Below, piece after piece: positions 33,066 through 45,300 of a stretch of 64,000 nucleotides of DNA (position 1 is the stretch's first letter; every line of letters starts with the position of its first letter). The translations under genes and the position numbers were made by a program. Source of the stretch: Nelumbo lutea (lineage: Eukaryota > Streptophyta > Magnoliopsida > Proteales > Nelumbonaceae); the NCBI GenBank assembly GCA_022828595.1, contig JAKGHH010000007.1, positions 38,998,356 to 39,062,355 of the forward strand, given 5' to 3'. The notes under the pieces were generated by a model. That model had not been told where the DNA came from. It worked only from the letters and a program-made list of their open reading frames with translations, and ran no database searches.

Positions 33066-36000
33066 GTGAAGTTCAAGAAGAGCAACAATAAGAAAGGATC
33101 CTATTATGTTTGTGGAAAGAAGGGGCACTATGCCCAAGTCCACCGACATCGGAAAGGTGGAACCAAGTCCACAAACATGGTGGAAGACAATCTAGTGGCC
33201 ATGATTACTGAAGTCAATATGGAAGAATCATCTTTCAGATGGTGTTTTGATTTAAGCGCAATAACCCATGTTTGCAAGGACACGTCTTTGTTCAAGACAT
33301 ATGAAGAAGTGACTGATGGCCATGAGGTACATATGGGAAACCAAACATATGCCAATGTTGTTGGAAGAGGCAACATGGAATTGAACTTCACATCCGGAAA
33401 GACACTAACTCTCCTGAATGTTCTCCATGTTCCTGACATTAAAAAGAACATGGTATTAGTAAATCTTGTGAGTAATAGGGGATTCAAAGTTGTCTTTGAA
33501 TTCGACAAACAAATCCTATCCAAGAATGGGATGTTTGTTAGAAAGGGATATGATTGTAATGGTATGTTCAAATTGAGTATTAATGAAGGAAAAGGTTTTG
33601 CTTATATTGTTGATCCGTTCTCTTTATGACATGATAGATTAGCACACTTGAATTTTAAATCCATAAAAAACATGACTAAACTTCGTTTAATTGCTTATAA
33701 TAATAAATTAAAAGAAAAATGTGAGATATGTATAAAATCTAAAATGGCCAAGAAACCTTTCCCAAGTGTCGAGAGAAATTCTCAACTTCTAAACTAGTTC
33801 ATTATGACATCTGTGAACTCAATGGTATATTAACTAGAGAAAGTAAGAGATATTTCATAACCTTTATTGATGATTTTCCAAGATACACTTATGTGTACCT
33901 TATGAAAACTAATGATGGAGCCTTTGACATGTTTAAACTATACAAAATTGATGTTGAAAATCAATTGGAAAAGAAAATTAAAATCCTTAGAAGTGGTAGG
34001 GGTGTTGAGTACTTTAAAAATGAATTTAATTCTTTTTATGAAGAATTTGGAATAGTACATCAAAGTTTTGCTCCCTATAATCCACAACATAATGGAAAAA
34101 TACAACACTTATAGAAATGATTATATGCTGATGAAAGTTAATGCACCCTTAAACCTATAGAGGGAAGCACTCCTAACAGCCTGTCATTTACATAACAAAA
34201 TTATTTATAGAGTTAATAATAAGTGTCCATATGAACTATGGACAAGAAGAAAGCCTAACTTATCATACCTAAAAGTGTGGGGGTACTTAAAATATTATAG
34301 AGTTCCAAAACCCTAAAAGAACCAAGTTAGGACTTCGAGCAAAAAGAATTATGCTTGTTGGATATGTAGAATATAGAAAGGCCTATAAGTTTCTAGATTT
34401 AGAATCCAACATAATAATTGAAATTAGAGATGTTGAATTCTTTAAAAATAAACTATGTTATGAATCCAAAGAAAATGACAAAGAACCAGGAAGGAAAACT
34501 TAGATCTCAATACCTATTGGTAACAATGATACTAAAAGAAGAAATGACACAACTGTAACACCTACAGTAGAACCTTAAAGAAGTCAAAGACAAAGAATAG
34601 AGAAATACTTAGGTTCTGATTTAATTTCTACTCAATTAATTGTATTCTTGGCCGAGGCTGATAGAGAAAAGATTTTAAACAAGATACCCATTGTACTAAA
34701 CATTGAAAATGATCCAAAGACCTACAATGAGATCGTGACCTCTAGAGGTGCTGCCTTTTGGAAGGAAGCTATAAATAATGAAATTGATTCAATAATGCCA
34801 AATAACACATGGGTACTAGTAGATTTGCCTCTAGGATGAAACCTAATAAAATGTAAATGGATGTTTAGAAGAAAATACAACATTGATGGAATTGTACAAA
34901 CTTTTAAGGTTAGATTGGTAGACAAAGGATTCAATCAAAAGTAAGGGATTGACTACTTTGACACCTATGCACCAGTGGCCGGAACAACTTCTATTAGAAC
35001 ACTTATAGCACCAGCATCTATTTATCACTTATTTGTTCATCAAATGGATGTTAAAACTGCTTTCTTAAATGGTGATTTAAATGAAAAAATCTATATGGAA
35101 CAAGCAAAGGGATTTATTCTTCTTGAAAATGAGAAGAAAGTGTAAATTGGTTAAATTACTGTATGGTTTAAAACAAGCACCCAAATAGTGGTATGAGAAA
35201 TTTGATTCTTGCCTTCTAACTTTTGGTTGTAAAAACAATAGTGTTGATAGATGCATTTGCTCAAAGTTTATGAAAAGTTATGGTGTAATTGTATGTCTTT
35301 ATGTTGATGACATGCTTATTATGGGTACTATTATGGTTGGCATAAATGAAGTTAAAATCTACTTATCTTTTGTCTTCAAGATGAAAGGTTTAGGAGAAGT
35401 AGATAATATCTTGGGAATAAAAGTTAAAAAGCATAGTAAGGGTTATGCATTGAGCCAATCACATTATATTTAGAGAATACTTGAAAAATTTAGTCATTTA
35501 AGATTTAAAGTATATAAAACACCATATGATTCTAGTATAAAGATAGTAGAAAATTCTGGTGGAGCAATTGCATAACTTGAGTATGCTAGTGCAATAGGAA
35601 GTCTGATGTATGCTATACTTTGTACTAGATATGATATTGCATTTGTAGTAAGTAAACTTAGTCAGTTTACAAGTAATCCTAGTGTAGAGCATTGGAAGAC
35701 AATTGTGAGAGTTCTTAGGTACCTCAAAAGAACATTGAAACTTGGCTTATTCTACTATGATTACCTAGCTGTAATAGAAGGGTACACTGATGCAAGTTGG
35801 ATTACAGGTAATGGAGATAACAAGTCCACCTCTGTATGAATTCTTGTCCTTGGTGGGTGTGCGATCTCTTGGGCATCCAAGAGATAAACTTGTATATTTC
35901 ACTCGACCATGGAATCCAAATGCATAGCCTTGGTGACTATTGGAAAAGAGGCTGAATGGATTATGAATTTATTATTGGATATCTAACTTTGGCCTATTCC

Positions 36001-36247
36001 GTTGCCTCCAATTTCCATTTACTATGATAGTGAAACAACTCTGTTGAGAGCCTATAGTGGTACCTACAATGGTAAGTCTAGACATATAAGTCTGAAACAT
36101 GAGTTTGTTAGGCAACTGATTCAAGATGGAGTCATCATTATAACTTATGTCATGTCAAGTAAAAACTTGGTTGATCCTACGTGGTGTCTCGTCGCATTCG
36201 TCACTTCGACAATACACATGCGGCTAATATCCAAGCTTGGTTCTTAA
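33066..36247 (+). pseudogene. Broken pol of copia element 2
   Basis: The protease region has RWCFDLSAITHVCKD, where the usual D-S-G is D-L-S. Pre-integrase AHLNFKSIKNMTKL lies near 33640. The integrase core is near 33780-34130 and includes the GRGVEYFKNEF and APYNPQHNG motifs. Reverse transcriptase runs from about 34700, with an intact LYVDDMLIMG at 35290-35330. RNase H starts at 35606 (MYAILCTRYDIAFVVSKLSQ). The last element bases are GTTGATCCTA at 36170-36179. Many stops split the frame, and the Tat insertion removes the contact with the 3' UTR. Confidence 0.8.
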
Positions 36248-36520
36248 CGAACCGGGGTCCCATAGTGATCCAGGGTTTGTCACAAGGCTAGATGTATGTA
36301 AAACCTCATCGTAGGTTCAATTCGGGTCTATTGTGGGCTTGCGCTAAGCGTAAGTTTATCGCAAGCGTGTGTTGAATTGCAGGTTCATTACAGACTTTCT
36401 ATGTAATACAAGTTCATCGCAAAGGAAAAATGAGCCGCAGGCTGATCGCAAGCATCCATGTGGCGTCAATCTAGTGTTTTTTTGTGCTCTGAGGGACTGA
36501 ATGAGCACTATGTACCTACA
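36180..36520 (-). repeat. 3' LTR of Tat element 1
   Basis: It aligns with 46301-46639 end to end and ends TATGTACCTACA like the other copy. The first base is C where the other copy has T of the TG end. By eye about 15% of positions differ, mostly transitions. Confidence 0.85.
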
Positions 36521-36534
36521 TTAGCCCCTTGTTT
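36521..36534 (-). other. Polypurine tract of Tat element 1
   Basis: The reverse complement reads AAACAAGGGGCTAA directly before the LTR start TGTAGGTACATAG. It confirms the minus orientation. Confidence 0.55.
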
Positions 36535-37343
36535 ATCGACAAGTGAAATTTTATCGATAAGCATTTTACCTTCACGTTTGTTTTGAAGTCCTGCGATGGG
36601 TTAGTAATCGCCTATGTTTTGGGTCTAGGGATTTGCTCTATTTCATGATTTTGTGTGATTAATAGGACTTTAAATTGGGGCTTCTGTCAGCCCCCATGGT
36701 TGTTGACAAGCTGAGAGTCAGCTACTTATTTGGTCATGCATCTTTGCGCGCTAGTAGTCTTGGACAAGAATTAGTTGTTTATTCTTCGATCAGGTTTCAT
36801 CTATACTATGGCTTATCCCCCCTGTATTTTGGTGATTCCCTTTCTATCAATGGGAATTTTTATGTCGAGTTTGTGAATTTCAGCCCCCCAGCCATTGACG
36901 GGAAGAGAATTAGCAAAACACACTAATGTATACTCTACCAGATTGGGCGATGAGACTCCTATGTGTCAGGTGGGTCTTTATGTGGGTTCATGGTATTGGA
37001 TGATTGTACATGCCCATGGCATACCATATTCAGCAGTTGATGGGAATCGAGAAAGTACAGGGTGATGATGATGTGGCGGTTATCATTATGATTTTTTTAG
37101 CTGTCATTTTGTAATAAATGCGTCCGTTCGCGCATGTTGCGTGGACTCGATATTTTGTATTTAAAGTTATAGCTGATGATGTGGCAATTTGATCAAAATA
37201 ATGTGTCGTTTCATCCCACCTGTTGGAGTGCATTTCTGTAAATTTCTTTAGGTTTCTTTTTCGTGAAGCATCAGTTGGGGCTCCGTACTGGCGTCTGGTC
37301 ATCTTCCCAGGCACCGTTTGGTATTCCAGACACGAGAGAACTC

Positions 37344-37351
37344 TTTATAAG
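37344..37351 (+). promoter_or_regulatory. TATA-like box of the antisense gene in Tat element 1
   Basis: TTTATAAG lies about 150 bp before the ATG at 37496. Between them is a CT-rich leader. It suggests a promoter on the strand opposite to the retrotransposon genes. Confidence 0.4.
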
Positions 37352-37495
37352 AGTGTGGGTGGGGGGCTGCATCGGTTCCCCACTATATCTTCTTGCTATT
37401 GGTTCCCCCTTCTATCATCTCTATTCGTCTTCTCTTACGCCCTTTCTGTTTCCTTCCTTGTTTCTTGTTTTCTGTCTTACCTAGTGTCACTTCTC

Positions 37496-40400
37496 ATGGC
37501 TCCTCACCAAGAGAAATTGGATTGTCCTTTGTCGACATTGGCCCCCAATGCCAATGTCCAGGGGCGAGGGTGGGTCATAAGATGTCATTACCGATACGGA
37601 ATTAATGTGTCTCTACGACCAAGCAGATCGGTCGATGTCATATAAATGTTTGGAACCCAGAACTGATAGTTCGAAATCCCCCAATAGTTATATTGCATGG
37701 ACACAATATATTTCTGAAAAGCCTATGTATTATTGGATGTTGCAAGATGCTCAGAGTCAAATATGTCAGGCATCTTCTAGGAAATTGGTGTTGTCGCACC
37801 CATACCTTCGTGAGTGCTCACCATCCAGGACATGGCAGCTTTATTGGTGCCAGTTGGGGATTTTGTGTCTGCTCAGCATTTGCAACACATCGAGTCCATT
37901 CCTGTAGACTTGAGGGGCTCTGCGAGGAGCTCATAGGGGAGGTTCCTGCTTATAAGGCACAGGTAGACCAATCCACCGCCTGAGGGAAGATGTCATTGGA
38001 GCAGTGGCTAGAATATTGGTTCGAGTCCTATGGCAGGAGGGACATAATGGTGCATGGTGGGGTACTAAGTGTCATCTCGCAACTTACATCCTGTATGTTG
38101 CCTCTCGCTTCCTGTTTCTAGGGCCTCCCAATTATGGTCTTCACACAGTCCTAGTCCCCCTTGCTACTAGTGGCCATCAACTGCCATTGGCGTCGTTGCT
38201 TCTCGACTACTTGTACGAGCATTTGGACGACACCATTCAGCAACTGAATGACCCCAATTGTAAGAGGCGCATCAGTTACATTTGTGCCCAATTTTTTTGG
38301 ATGTTCCTCTGTGAATGTTTTGACCTCAGTGTCACACCCCGACGTTTGTCTCCAATGCACGTCAACGTTGCTACCATGGATGGAGATGGATTTGAAGAAA
38401 AGGTATTCAAAGTGTACAGAGGGAAGCACTGGCTCCAGGCCAGTAGGCACAAGCAATTAAAGATGGCCGAGATTAGTGTGAAATTGGCCTCTCTCGATGG
38501 CTTTGTATGGAGACCATATACCCAGGTTGTGTGTCACACCATGCCATTTTGTGTCGGCATGCCTATTCTGGAAGGTGGCGATCAGCAGTGTGCCATTGAT
38601 GTGAAGAGCCCAGCCGCGGGCGTAGCGCGGTTGATAACTTGGCCTGGCATCGTCGCATACCCTGATCGTACAGGAGAGGCCCAGTTGAGTGTTTACCGAT
38701 CAGATCGGGTGCTATGCTAGTTCGGATATGATGACATGGGTGTGCAGTTCCTAAGGTCTACAGGGGAGGACCGTCTTCTAGGTGCGGAGCCACAACCTTG
38801 CCTTCTCCAGGTGCGTACGATTCCCAGTCGCGGGTTTTGTATTATTCGGGGGTTTCCAGGAGTTGTTGAGGATGAAACCCCACCTTCCTCATGTCTCAAC
38901 CCCCCCTAAGGGTCATGCTGCCAACCAAGGGGACAACTCAATCATTCCTCTTCCGCGCTCTCCGAAGAAAGCGAAGACAAAGCGTGAAGGGAAGTGACCA
39001 GTTTTGGAGGATGGGGAGAGTAACCATCCTCCCGCTATGAAGAGGCCAAGATCCGTGAGGGTACCTTTCTCTTTCCAACCTCCAATTGTGCCACAGTCTG
39101 TTGACTCAAACGTGGCCTCATCGTAGGCACAGGAGTGCCATACCGAGTACAAGCAGGAGTCTCCAGCACCACCACCTGTGGAGAAGACTGCGCCGGTCGT
39201 GGAACCGGTGGAATTGACGGTTGTGGCGCCCTCCACTAAAATTACCCGCATCCGTTTCTCAAGCGGGCAGATGAAGAGGATGGCTCCTCCCCAGCCGAAG
39301 CGGTGTCCTGCAGATAGTGATTCGATATGTGATTTATTTTCTTGCTCCTCTTGTTTTACTGATGTTTCGACTGCTTTTAGTGCAAGTAACTAAGTCATGC
39401 TTGGTTTGTTGTCCTTGCAGTCTGTGGGAAGTGACGAAATTCCACCGGCAATGGGGTCCCGGTGGCCCCTCCTGAAAGGGTGGATTTGGTAAGTGAATTT
39501 TTATTTTTCGAGGCATTTGAGTTCTTGCCACCGTGATCATGTGTTGTTACCATGACTGACCTGCATATAGTCTTTTGTTCTGAAGTGTGTGGAAGCCGAG
39601 GAAACTCAGCCCAGCACAGAGACTTCGGGGGTCCCTGATGTGGGCAAGGAGGTATGCATAGGTTTGTTTTTTTTTTATTGATATATTGCTTTATCACGTT
39701 TAGGCTTATTGTGCTAACTGCTTATGTTTTACCTCATCGCAAGCCCCATTCAATGCAAATTCTGCCACCGTGCCGATCACGCCTATTATTAGGTGACTAG
39801 TGGAGGAGCTGAGATCATCATAGCCCCCAGTCAAGTTCCTGAAGGTGCTGAAAATGCTGGTGTTGGTGATACTGCTCCCGATGTTGTGGTGCGGGAAGAG
39901 GAAGGCCCTGTGGCTGCGAAGCTAGAGTCAGTGGTTTGTCGCGAAGAGGCTTCAGTTCCTTCCACGGTTGTTGAGGTCGAGGTCCCTGAGAACATAGAGG
40001 TCAGGGCTCCTATTGGGCCAGAGATCCCTGTTGTAGGAGTTGGGGCTCCCGTGGACACAGAAGACCAGTCTGAAGACAAGGATGTAGAAGCAGGGGTCGT
40101 GTCACCAACTGAAGAGTTAACGTATGAAGAGGAGCTTGTACAGATATGGCAGGAGCTCGGGGAGTACTGCGATAAGCATGACACACCCTCCTTGGGATAT
40201 GAGACCATAGATCCTGTCCAGGTCCAGGGTCATCGTGGAAATGATAAGGTACTATGTCTTTCGCTTGGTAGTAGGGTTCGCTTCGACTATCATTCGGGCA
40301 GGATGGTTGCCATCAACGAACCTTCACCCGGTGATCGTAGGACCAACACTAAACACAATTGTGACCATGATGGACCGCATAATGAACCGACTTGTCGAGG

Positions 40401-40734
40401 AGCTCTTGTAGATGGACTTCACTTGATGGATCGAGGCTTGTAGATCTTTTTCTGCCATCGGCTTCTAGATGGACCAGATCGAGAAAAGGGTCATCATGTT
40501 GACCCATGCATTCGGGAAGGTTGGTCTCAAGGTGTCGCAATCAGTTCTATTCCCTTGATTGAAGGAGGTGCGGCTTCGTCGAAGGGTGGCTAAGATCAGC
40601 CTTGCAAAGGCTACTGAGAAGCTGGAGGCCCTCATGAACTTGGGCAGCGAAAGGTGGTGGCAGAGTATGAAGCAGAGTTGAAGGACTTGGGCAGCTTCGA
40701 AGAATGCGGGCGGGCCTTAGAAAATAAGAACTGA
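37496..40734 (+). pseudogene. Antisense plant-mobile-domain (PMD) gene carried by Tat element 1
   Basis: It runs opposite to pol. It starts at ATG 37496 (MAPHQEKLD), then, with frameshifts, YYWMLQDAQSQI (near 37730) and GLCEELIGEVPAYK. An open stretch at 37956-38717 reads LATYILYVASRFLFLGPPNY, PLASLLLDYLYEHLDDTIQQ and DGFVWRPYTQV. These match the PMD pattern of a hydrophobic helix with FLF, LLxYLYxxL and WRPY. After a TAG at 38718-38720, FGYDDMGVQFL matches the QFGYDQ motif that follows PMD. Likely introns are 39489-39570 (GTAAGT...TATAG) and 39652-39743 (GTATGC...GCAAG), with another acceptor at 39420. The rest is an acidic linker (39793-40240) and a short helical end (YEAELKDLGSFEECGRALEN) closing at TGA 40732-40734. 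PMD proteins occur in host genes such as MAIN/MAIL1 and in transposons; the role in the element is unknown. Confidence 0.65.
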
Positions 40735-41640
40735 TACTAAATAGAATGTGAATTTTGTTTTATGTTGTTGTCTCCAATACTTCGATTGTTTTACACCTAG
40801 GTGACTTTATCGCAACGACCCCTGGCCATTAAACTCTGTGCATTGTTATTAGTCACTAGCGTATATCAGAGTCAATTATTTCGAAGGATTTTCTCAGTGT
40901 TGCTCCCTTGTATAAAGCCCTTATGGAAAACATTCACTATAGATCAGGGTAAATAGAGTATTTATTGTATTTAAGTATCATGCCATTCGTAGCGATCTTT
41001 ATCTCAAACAAGTAGATCAGGGTAAATAGAGTATCATTCTTGTATTTAAGTATCATCAGGGGCAGAGGAGTTATCCCATATGCCATTAATAACTACACCA
41101 CATTCCTGTGATGTCAAGGGAGGTGGAGTTTTACACTCCCCTTAGTTTCAACAAGGATGTTAGACATCGTTTGAGAAAAGTCGTTAGTGTTTAGTGCTAT
41201 CGGAAAGATCCTTTCTGGTGTTCGAGTGATTTTTTGGAATAAAGTTAGAGTTATGCGTCTGTCCGTCTTTATCGCATACAAGTTTTAGCACCGATGTGAT
41301 GGACTTTATCGCAGACATAGATAGTGAAATGGAACTGATGGAAGTTGCCTTAAATACCACTACACAAACGATGAGATGATCATTGATCTGCTTTATTGGG
41401 GAAACACAACATCGTTATTCATGAGCCTAGGTCTTTCGAGAAGTTTTGGCCATCACATGAGAAAAACACTTGCTCTTTCGTGTGAGCATTGTATGAATAG
41501 TTAGAATGAACTCGTTCAAAGCAACTAAGGTTGGCATGATGCTTGATTAATTATTGTTGCAGGCAGATCACTTGGTTTCGAAACTTGTTACCTTTGGTTC
41601 ACTACGTTAAGCAAATGTCATACCTGATATCGCCGAATCC
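40735..41640. other. Non-coding part of Tat element 1 after the antisense gene
   Basis: No protein is supported. AGATCAGGGTAAATAGAGTAT occurs twice, near 40942 and 41013, each followed by GTATTTAAGTATCAT, a local duplication of about 71 bp. The words ATCGCA and TATCGCA recur, as in the LTR. Confidence 0.5.
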
Positions 41641-42062
41641 CCCCAGGGGTTTCCTGGGAATGTGAGTGCGCCTAGGGTTGCCAGGGCCTTCCCGGGGTTG
41701 CTAGGGAATTTGACTGCAAGTCTGGAGTTGCCAGGTGATGTAAGCACGCCTGGGGTTGCTAGGGCCTTCCCGGGGGATCTGAGTGCGCCTAGGGTTGCCA
41801 AAGCCTCCCTGGGGTTGCTGGGGAATTTGAGTGCACTTGGGGTTTCCAGGGAATGTGAGGCCTAGGGTTGCTAGGGAATCTGGATGCGCCTGGAGTTGCC
41901 AGGGCCTTCCCAGGGTTTCCGGGGAATAACAGTGCAATCCTAGGGTTTCTAGGAGATAAGAGTGCACTTGGGGTTGCTAGGGCCTTCCTGGGGTTGCCAG
42001 GGAATAAGAGTGCAATCCTGGGGTTGCCAAGAGATAAGAGTGCGATGAGAGACATATCCAAG
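41641..42062. repeat. GC-rich minisatellite in Tat element 1
   Basis: Variants of AGGGTTGCCAGGGCCTTCC and GGGAATNNGAGTGCGCCTGG alternate for about 420 bp. The building blocks are GGGGTTGCTAGGG, GGGCCTTCCCGGGG and GAGTGCRCYTGGG. Open frames on both strands across this array are by-products. Its place between pol and the 3' end resembles the tandem repeats known in Ogre/Tat elements. Confidence 0.8.
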
Positions 42063-42333
42063 GGTTAGATCAAAGAATTGCATCAATAGATAGTTATAAA
42101 TTTATTATATTTTCAAAATATATAGATACATCAAGGCTTTATTGCTGACACTAAAAAAGAACTTTATTGCAAACCATGAACTATTAACATATGTATCAGG
42201 AATTCATCACATTTATTTATAAGCAAGGTACAATTACATAAGAATGTTCAGTAAAATAAAGTTGGAAAATATCTTTGATACATTTGTCATTGAAGCAGAT
42301 ACATGAGATAGTAAAATTACATCTTGTACAATG

Positions 42334-45300
42334 TTACTCAAAGTAAGGCTTCAACCGATAGCCATTTATTGTTTCATCTTGCTCTCCTATATCTACAGTT
42401 TTTAATACATAGTAGCTAGATGAATGAGCCTCTTTAATCATATATGGACCTTCCCATGTTGGAGCAAACTTTCTAGCGGACTTCCCCTATCTAACGTGTA
42501 GTGTTGCCTTGAGAACCTTATCTCCTTTTCTAAACCTCCTTGGTTTCAGTAGTCTGTTAAAATTTGTAGCTAGGGATTGTTTGTATTTGGTCTGTCTTTA
42601 TAATTCCTTTTTCCTGCTTTCATTGATACCCTATAGTTTTTCTTGCGATGAGTTGATCCATGTCTTCTGGCTTGAACCGTTTTCTCATCGCAAAAGCTAC
42701 GCGAGTAACACTGCCCGTATTTCTGCTGGTAACACTGCTTCTTGGCCGTACACTAGTGAGTAACGCATCACCTATGCACTTTTTCTAATCATGGTGCGAT
42801 AAGCACAGAGGGTTTCTAAAAACTTCTCTGACTAGTTTTTTTTATTATCAACCACCGTTTTTCTCAACATCCTCAATAAGGTCTTATTGGTGGCTTCTGC
42901 TTGGCCATTTCCTTGTGGGTAATACATCATAGATATTCCCAGTCTTGCACTGTACTGCCCTAAAAGGTCCCAAACTTCCTGATTCTAATGGAGAGGCCAT
43001 TGTCTGTCAAAATCCTCATCGGGACTCCAAACCGGTGAACTATATGTTGCCTAAGGAAGTTTGCTATGTTTTCTGCACAAATCCTTTGCAAAGGTACAAC
43101 CTCTACCCACTTGGTGAAGTAGTCTGTGGCCATTATGATGAAATAGTATCCTCTAGAGGGAGGGTGGATTTTGCCTATGATATCTACTCCCCAGGTGTGG
43201 AAAGGCTAGAGCGTGATGATGGGATAAAGGTTGTTGGAGGGTTTGTGTATCCTTTCAGCATGTATCTAGCATTTATGGCATCTGCGCACATGTTTCTAAG
43301 TATCCTCCACCATGGTAGGCCAATAGAAACCTAGGTGTAGGATGTGGTTGTACAGAGCCATCTGTCCTTGGTGTGGGGCAAGTTCAGAGCTATGGCCGCC
43401 TCCAGTACTTCCTTAATCTCTTCACTGTCCAAGCATTGCAGAGGCTTTCCAACATACGATTTCTTGTATAATATTCCTTCTTGGAAGTAGAACCGCTTGG
43501 CTTTGGATAGGAGCTTCCTTCTCATTGCTAGGTCTATCGGTAGTGTGTTGTCTTCTGAGTAACTTATATACATATTCCTCCAATCTTCCTCACCTACCAC
43601 AAGGCATTCTCTCCCATCCACCTCCGGGATACACTTTTTGTAGTCGCATTGTACTCTAGTAGTGTCTGACTTCATCGCAGGCCAGTAATACCCCAACCTT
43701 TGCAAATTTCTTTACAAGGTATTGGTGATGTCTCCGTAATGGGCATGGTAATTTTGATTGAGTCTTTTCTGGATTGTATTTTTTATCCCAAGGTAGCTAG
43801 TGCATCAACAAACCTATTTTTGGCCCTATTTTGGTGTTGGAAGTTTACTTCTAGGTCATGGATCAACCTCTGGATTAGGGTCCTATATGGCAAGATCACC
43901 AACTCTTTGACTGTTGTGCTCCCATCAAGCTAGCCAATTACCACTTTAGAATCACCAGTCACTCTAATCTTCTTAGCTCTAGACTCTATTGCCTTAATCA
44001 AACCCAAAACTAAGGCTTCGTATTCGGCTATGTTATGGGAACTGGGGAACTGGAGTTTGGACGAGTAAGAAGATGTGTGACCGTCAGGTGAAGTTAAGGT
44101 GACTCCAACACTGGCTGAAGTACTAGTACTACTTCCGTCAAAAGTCAAAACCCACTCTCTTCCTTTGGCTACCGCTATCATGGGTATGTCCCCAAGGATT
44201 TCTTCTGATGTAGGAAAGTCGTCATTAGAGGGAAAGGTGGCTAGGAGATCTACCGCTGCTTGACACTTAATGGCCCTAGGTTGAGTATACTCAATCATGT
44301 ACTCGCTCAACTGCATCATCCACTTGGCGAGTCTACTAGAAAGAGGAAGTCTATCCATAAAGAACCTGATTGGGTCACTCCATGCGATAAGGCTCACCTT
44401 TTGACCCAGGATGTAATGTCTGAATTTTTATGTAGCAAACACTAGCACGAAGCACTGCTATTCCATGTGAGAGTAATTCTTCTCGGCTGGTTTCAGGGTC
44501 CTACTAGCATAGTATATCAGACACTTAACTCCTTTGTCATCTTCTTGTGCCAATAAACATCCTATTGCCTCCAAACCTGATGCTATGTATATCCTGAATT
44601 CACGGCCTTCCTTGGGTGGTGACATGGTTGGAGCCTTAGCTAGGGTATGCTTCAACTGCTCAAAAGTCCACTGGTGCTCTTCTATCCACTTGAATTCTAC
44701 AAACTTCCAGCTTCATCAGTGGAATCATCGTATGTGCAAGACCGGGGATGAACCTCCTAAGGTATGAGACCTTTCCTTGGAAGGTTTTTAATTGGGACTC
44801 ATTAACTAGAGGCGGGAGGTCTAGGACTACTTTCACCTTGTTCTCGTCTGGGTGTATCCCCATCTGGTCCACTCTGTATGCCAAAAATTTTCCAGATTGC
44901 ACTCTAAACACACACTTCAATGGATTGAGCCGCAAATTGAAAGTTTTGCACTGATTGAACTCTTTCCTCAACACATCGAGATGGTCTTCCCACCTCTTTA
45001 CTTTGACCACTATATCATCCACATAGCACTCAATTTCTTTATGCAGCATGTCATGGAAGACACTTGTCATGGCCCGCTAATACGTGGTGCCAACGTTCTT
45101 CAAGTCAAAGGGCATCATCTTGTAGTGGAAGTTCCCTATTGGTGTCCTAAAGGTCGTGTGAGGTGCATCTGCAGGGTCCATGAAGATTTGATTGTACCGA
45201 CTATAGGCATATAAGAAGGAGAAGAGTTGGTTCCCTGTTGTCGAGTCTATCAGAACCTCCATGTTCGACAAGGGAAACTCATCCTTGGGACAGGCTTTAT

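Noticed and set aside
37030..37314. Minus-strand frame of 94 codons in the Tat element left part
   Set aside because: No similarity to gag, pol or other known motifs; it lies in the promoter region of the antisense gene.
39395..39697. Minus-strand frames over the antisense-gene intron region
   Set aside because: They oppose the better supported plus-strand gene and lack motifs.
41607..42068. Repeat-rich proteins on both strands in the GC-rich minisatellite
   Set aside because: Open frames arise from the tandem units; there is no start context, domain or neighbouring exon support.
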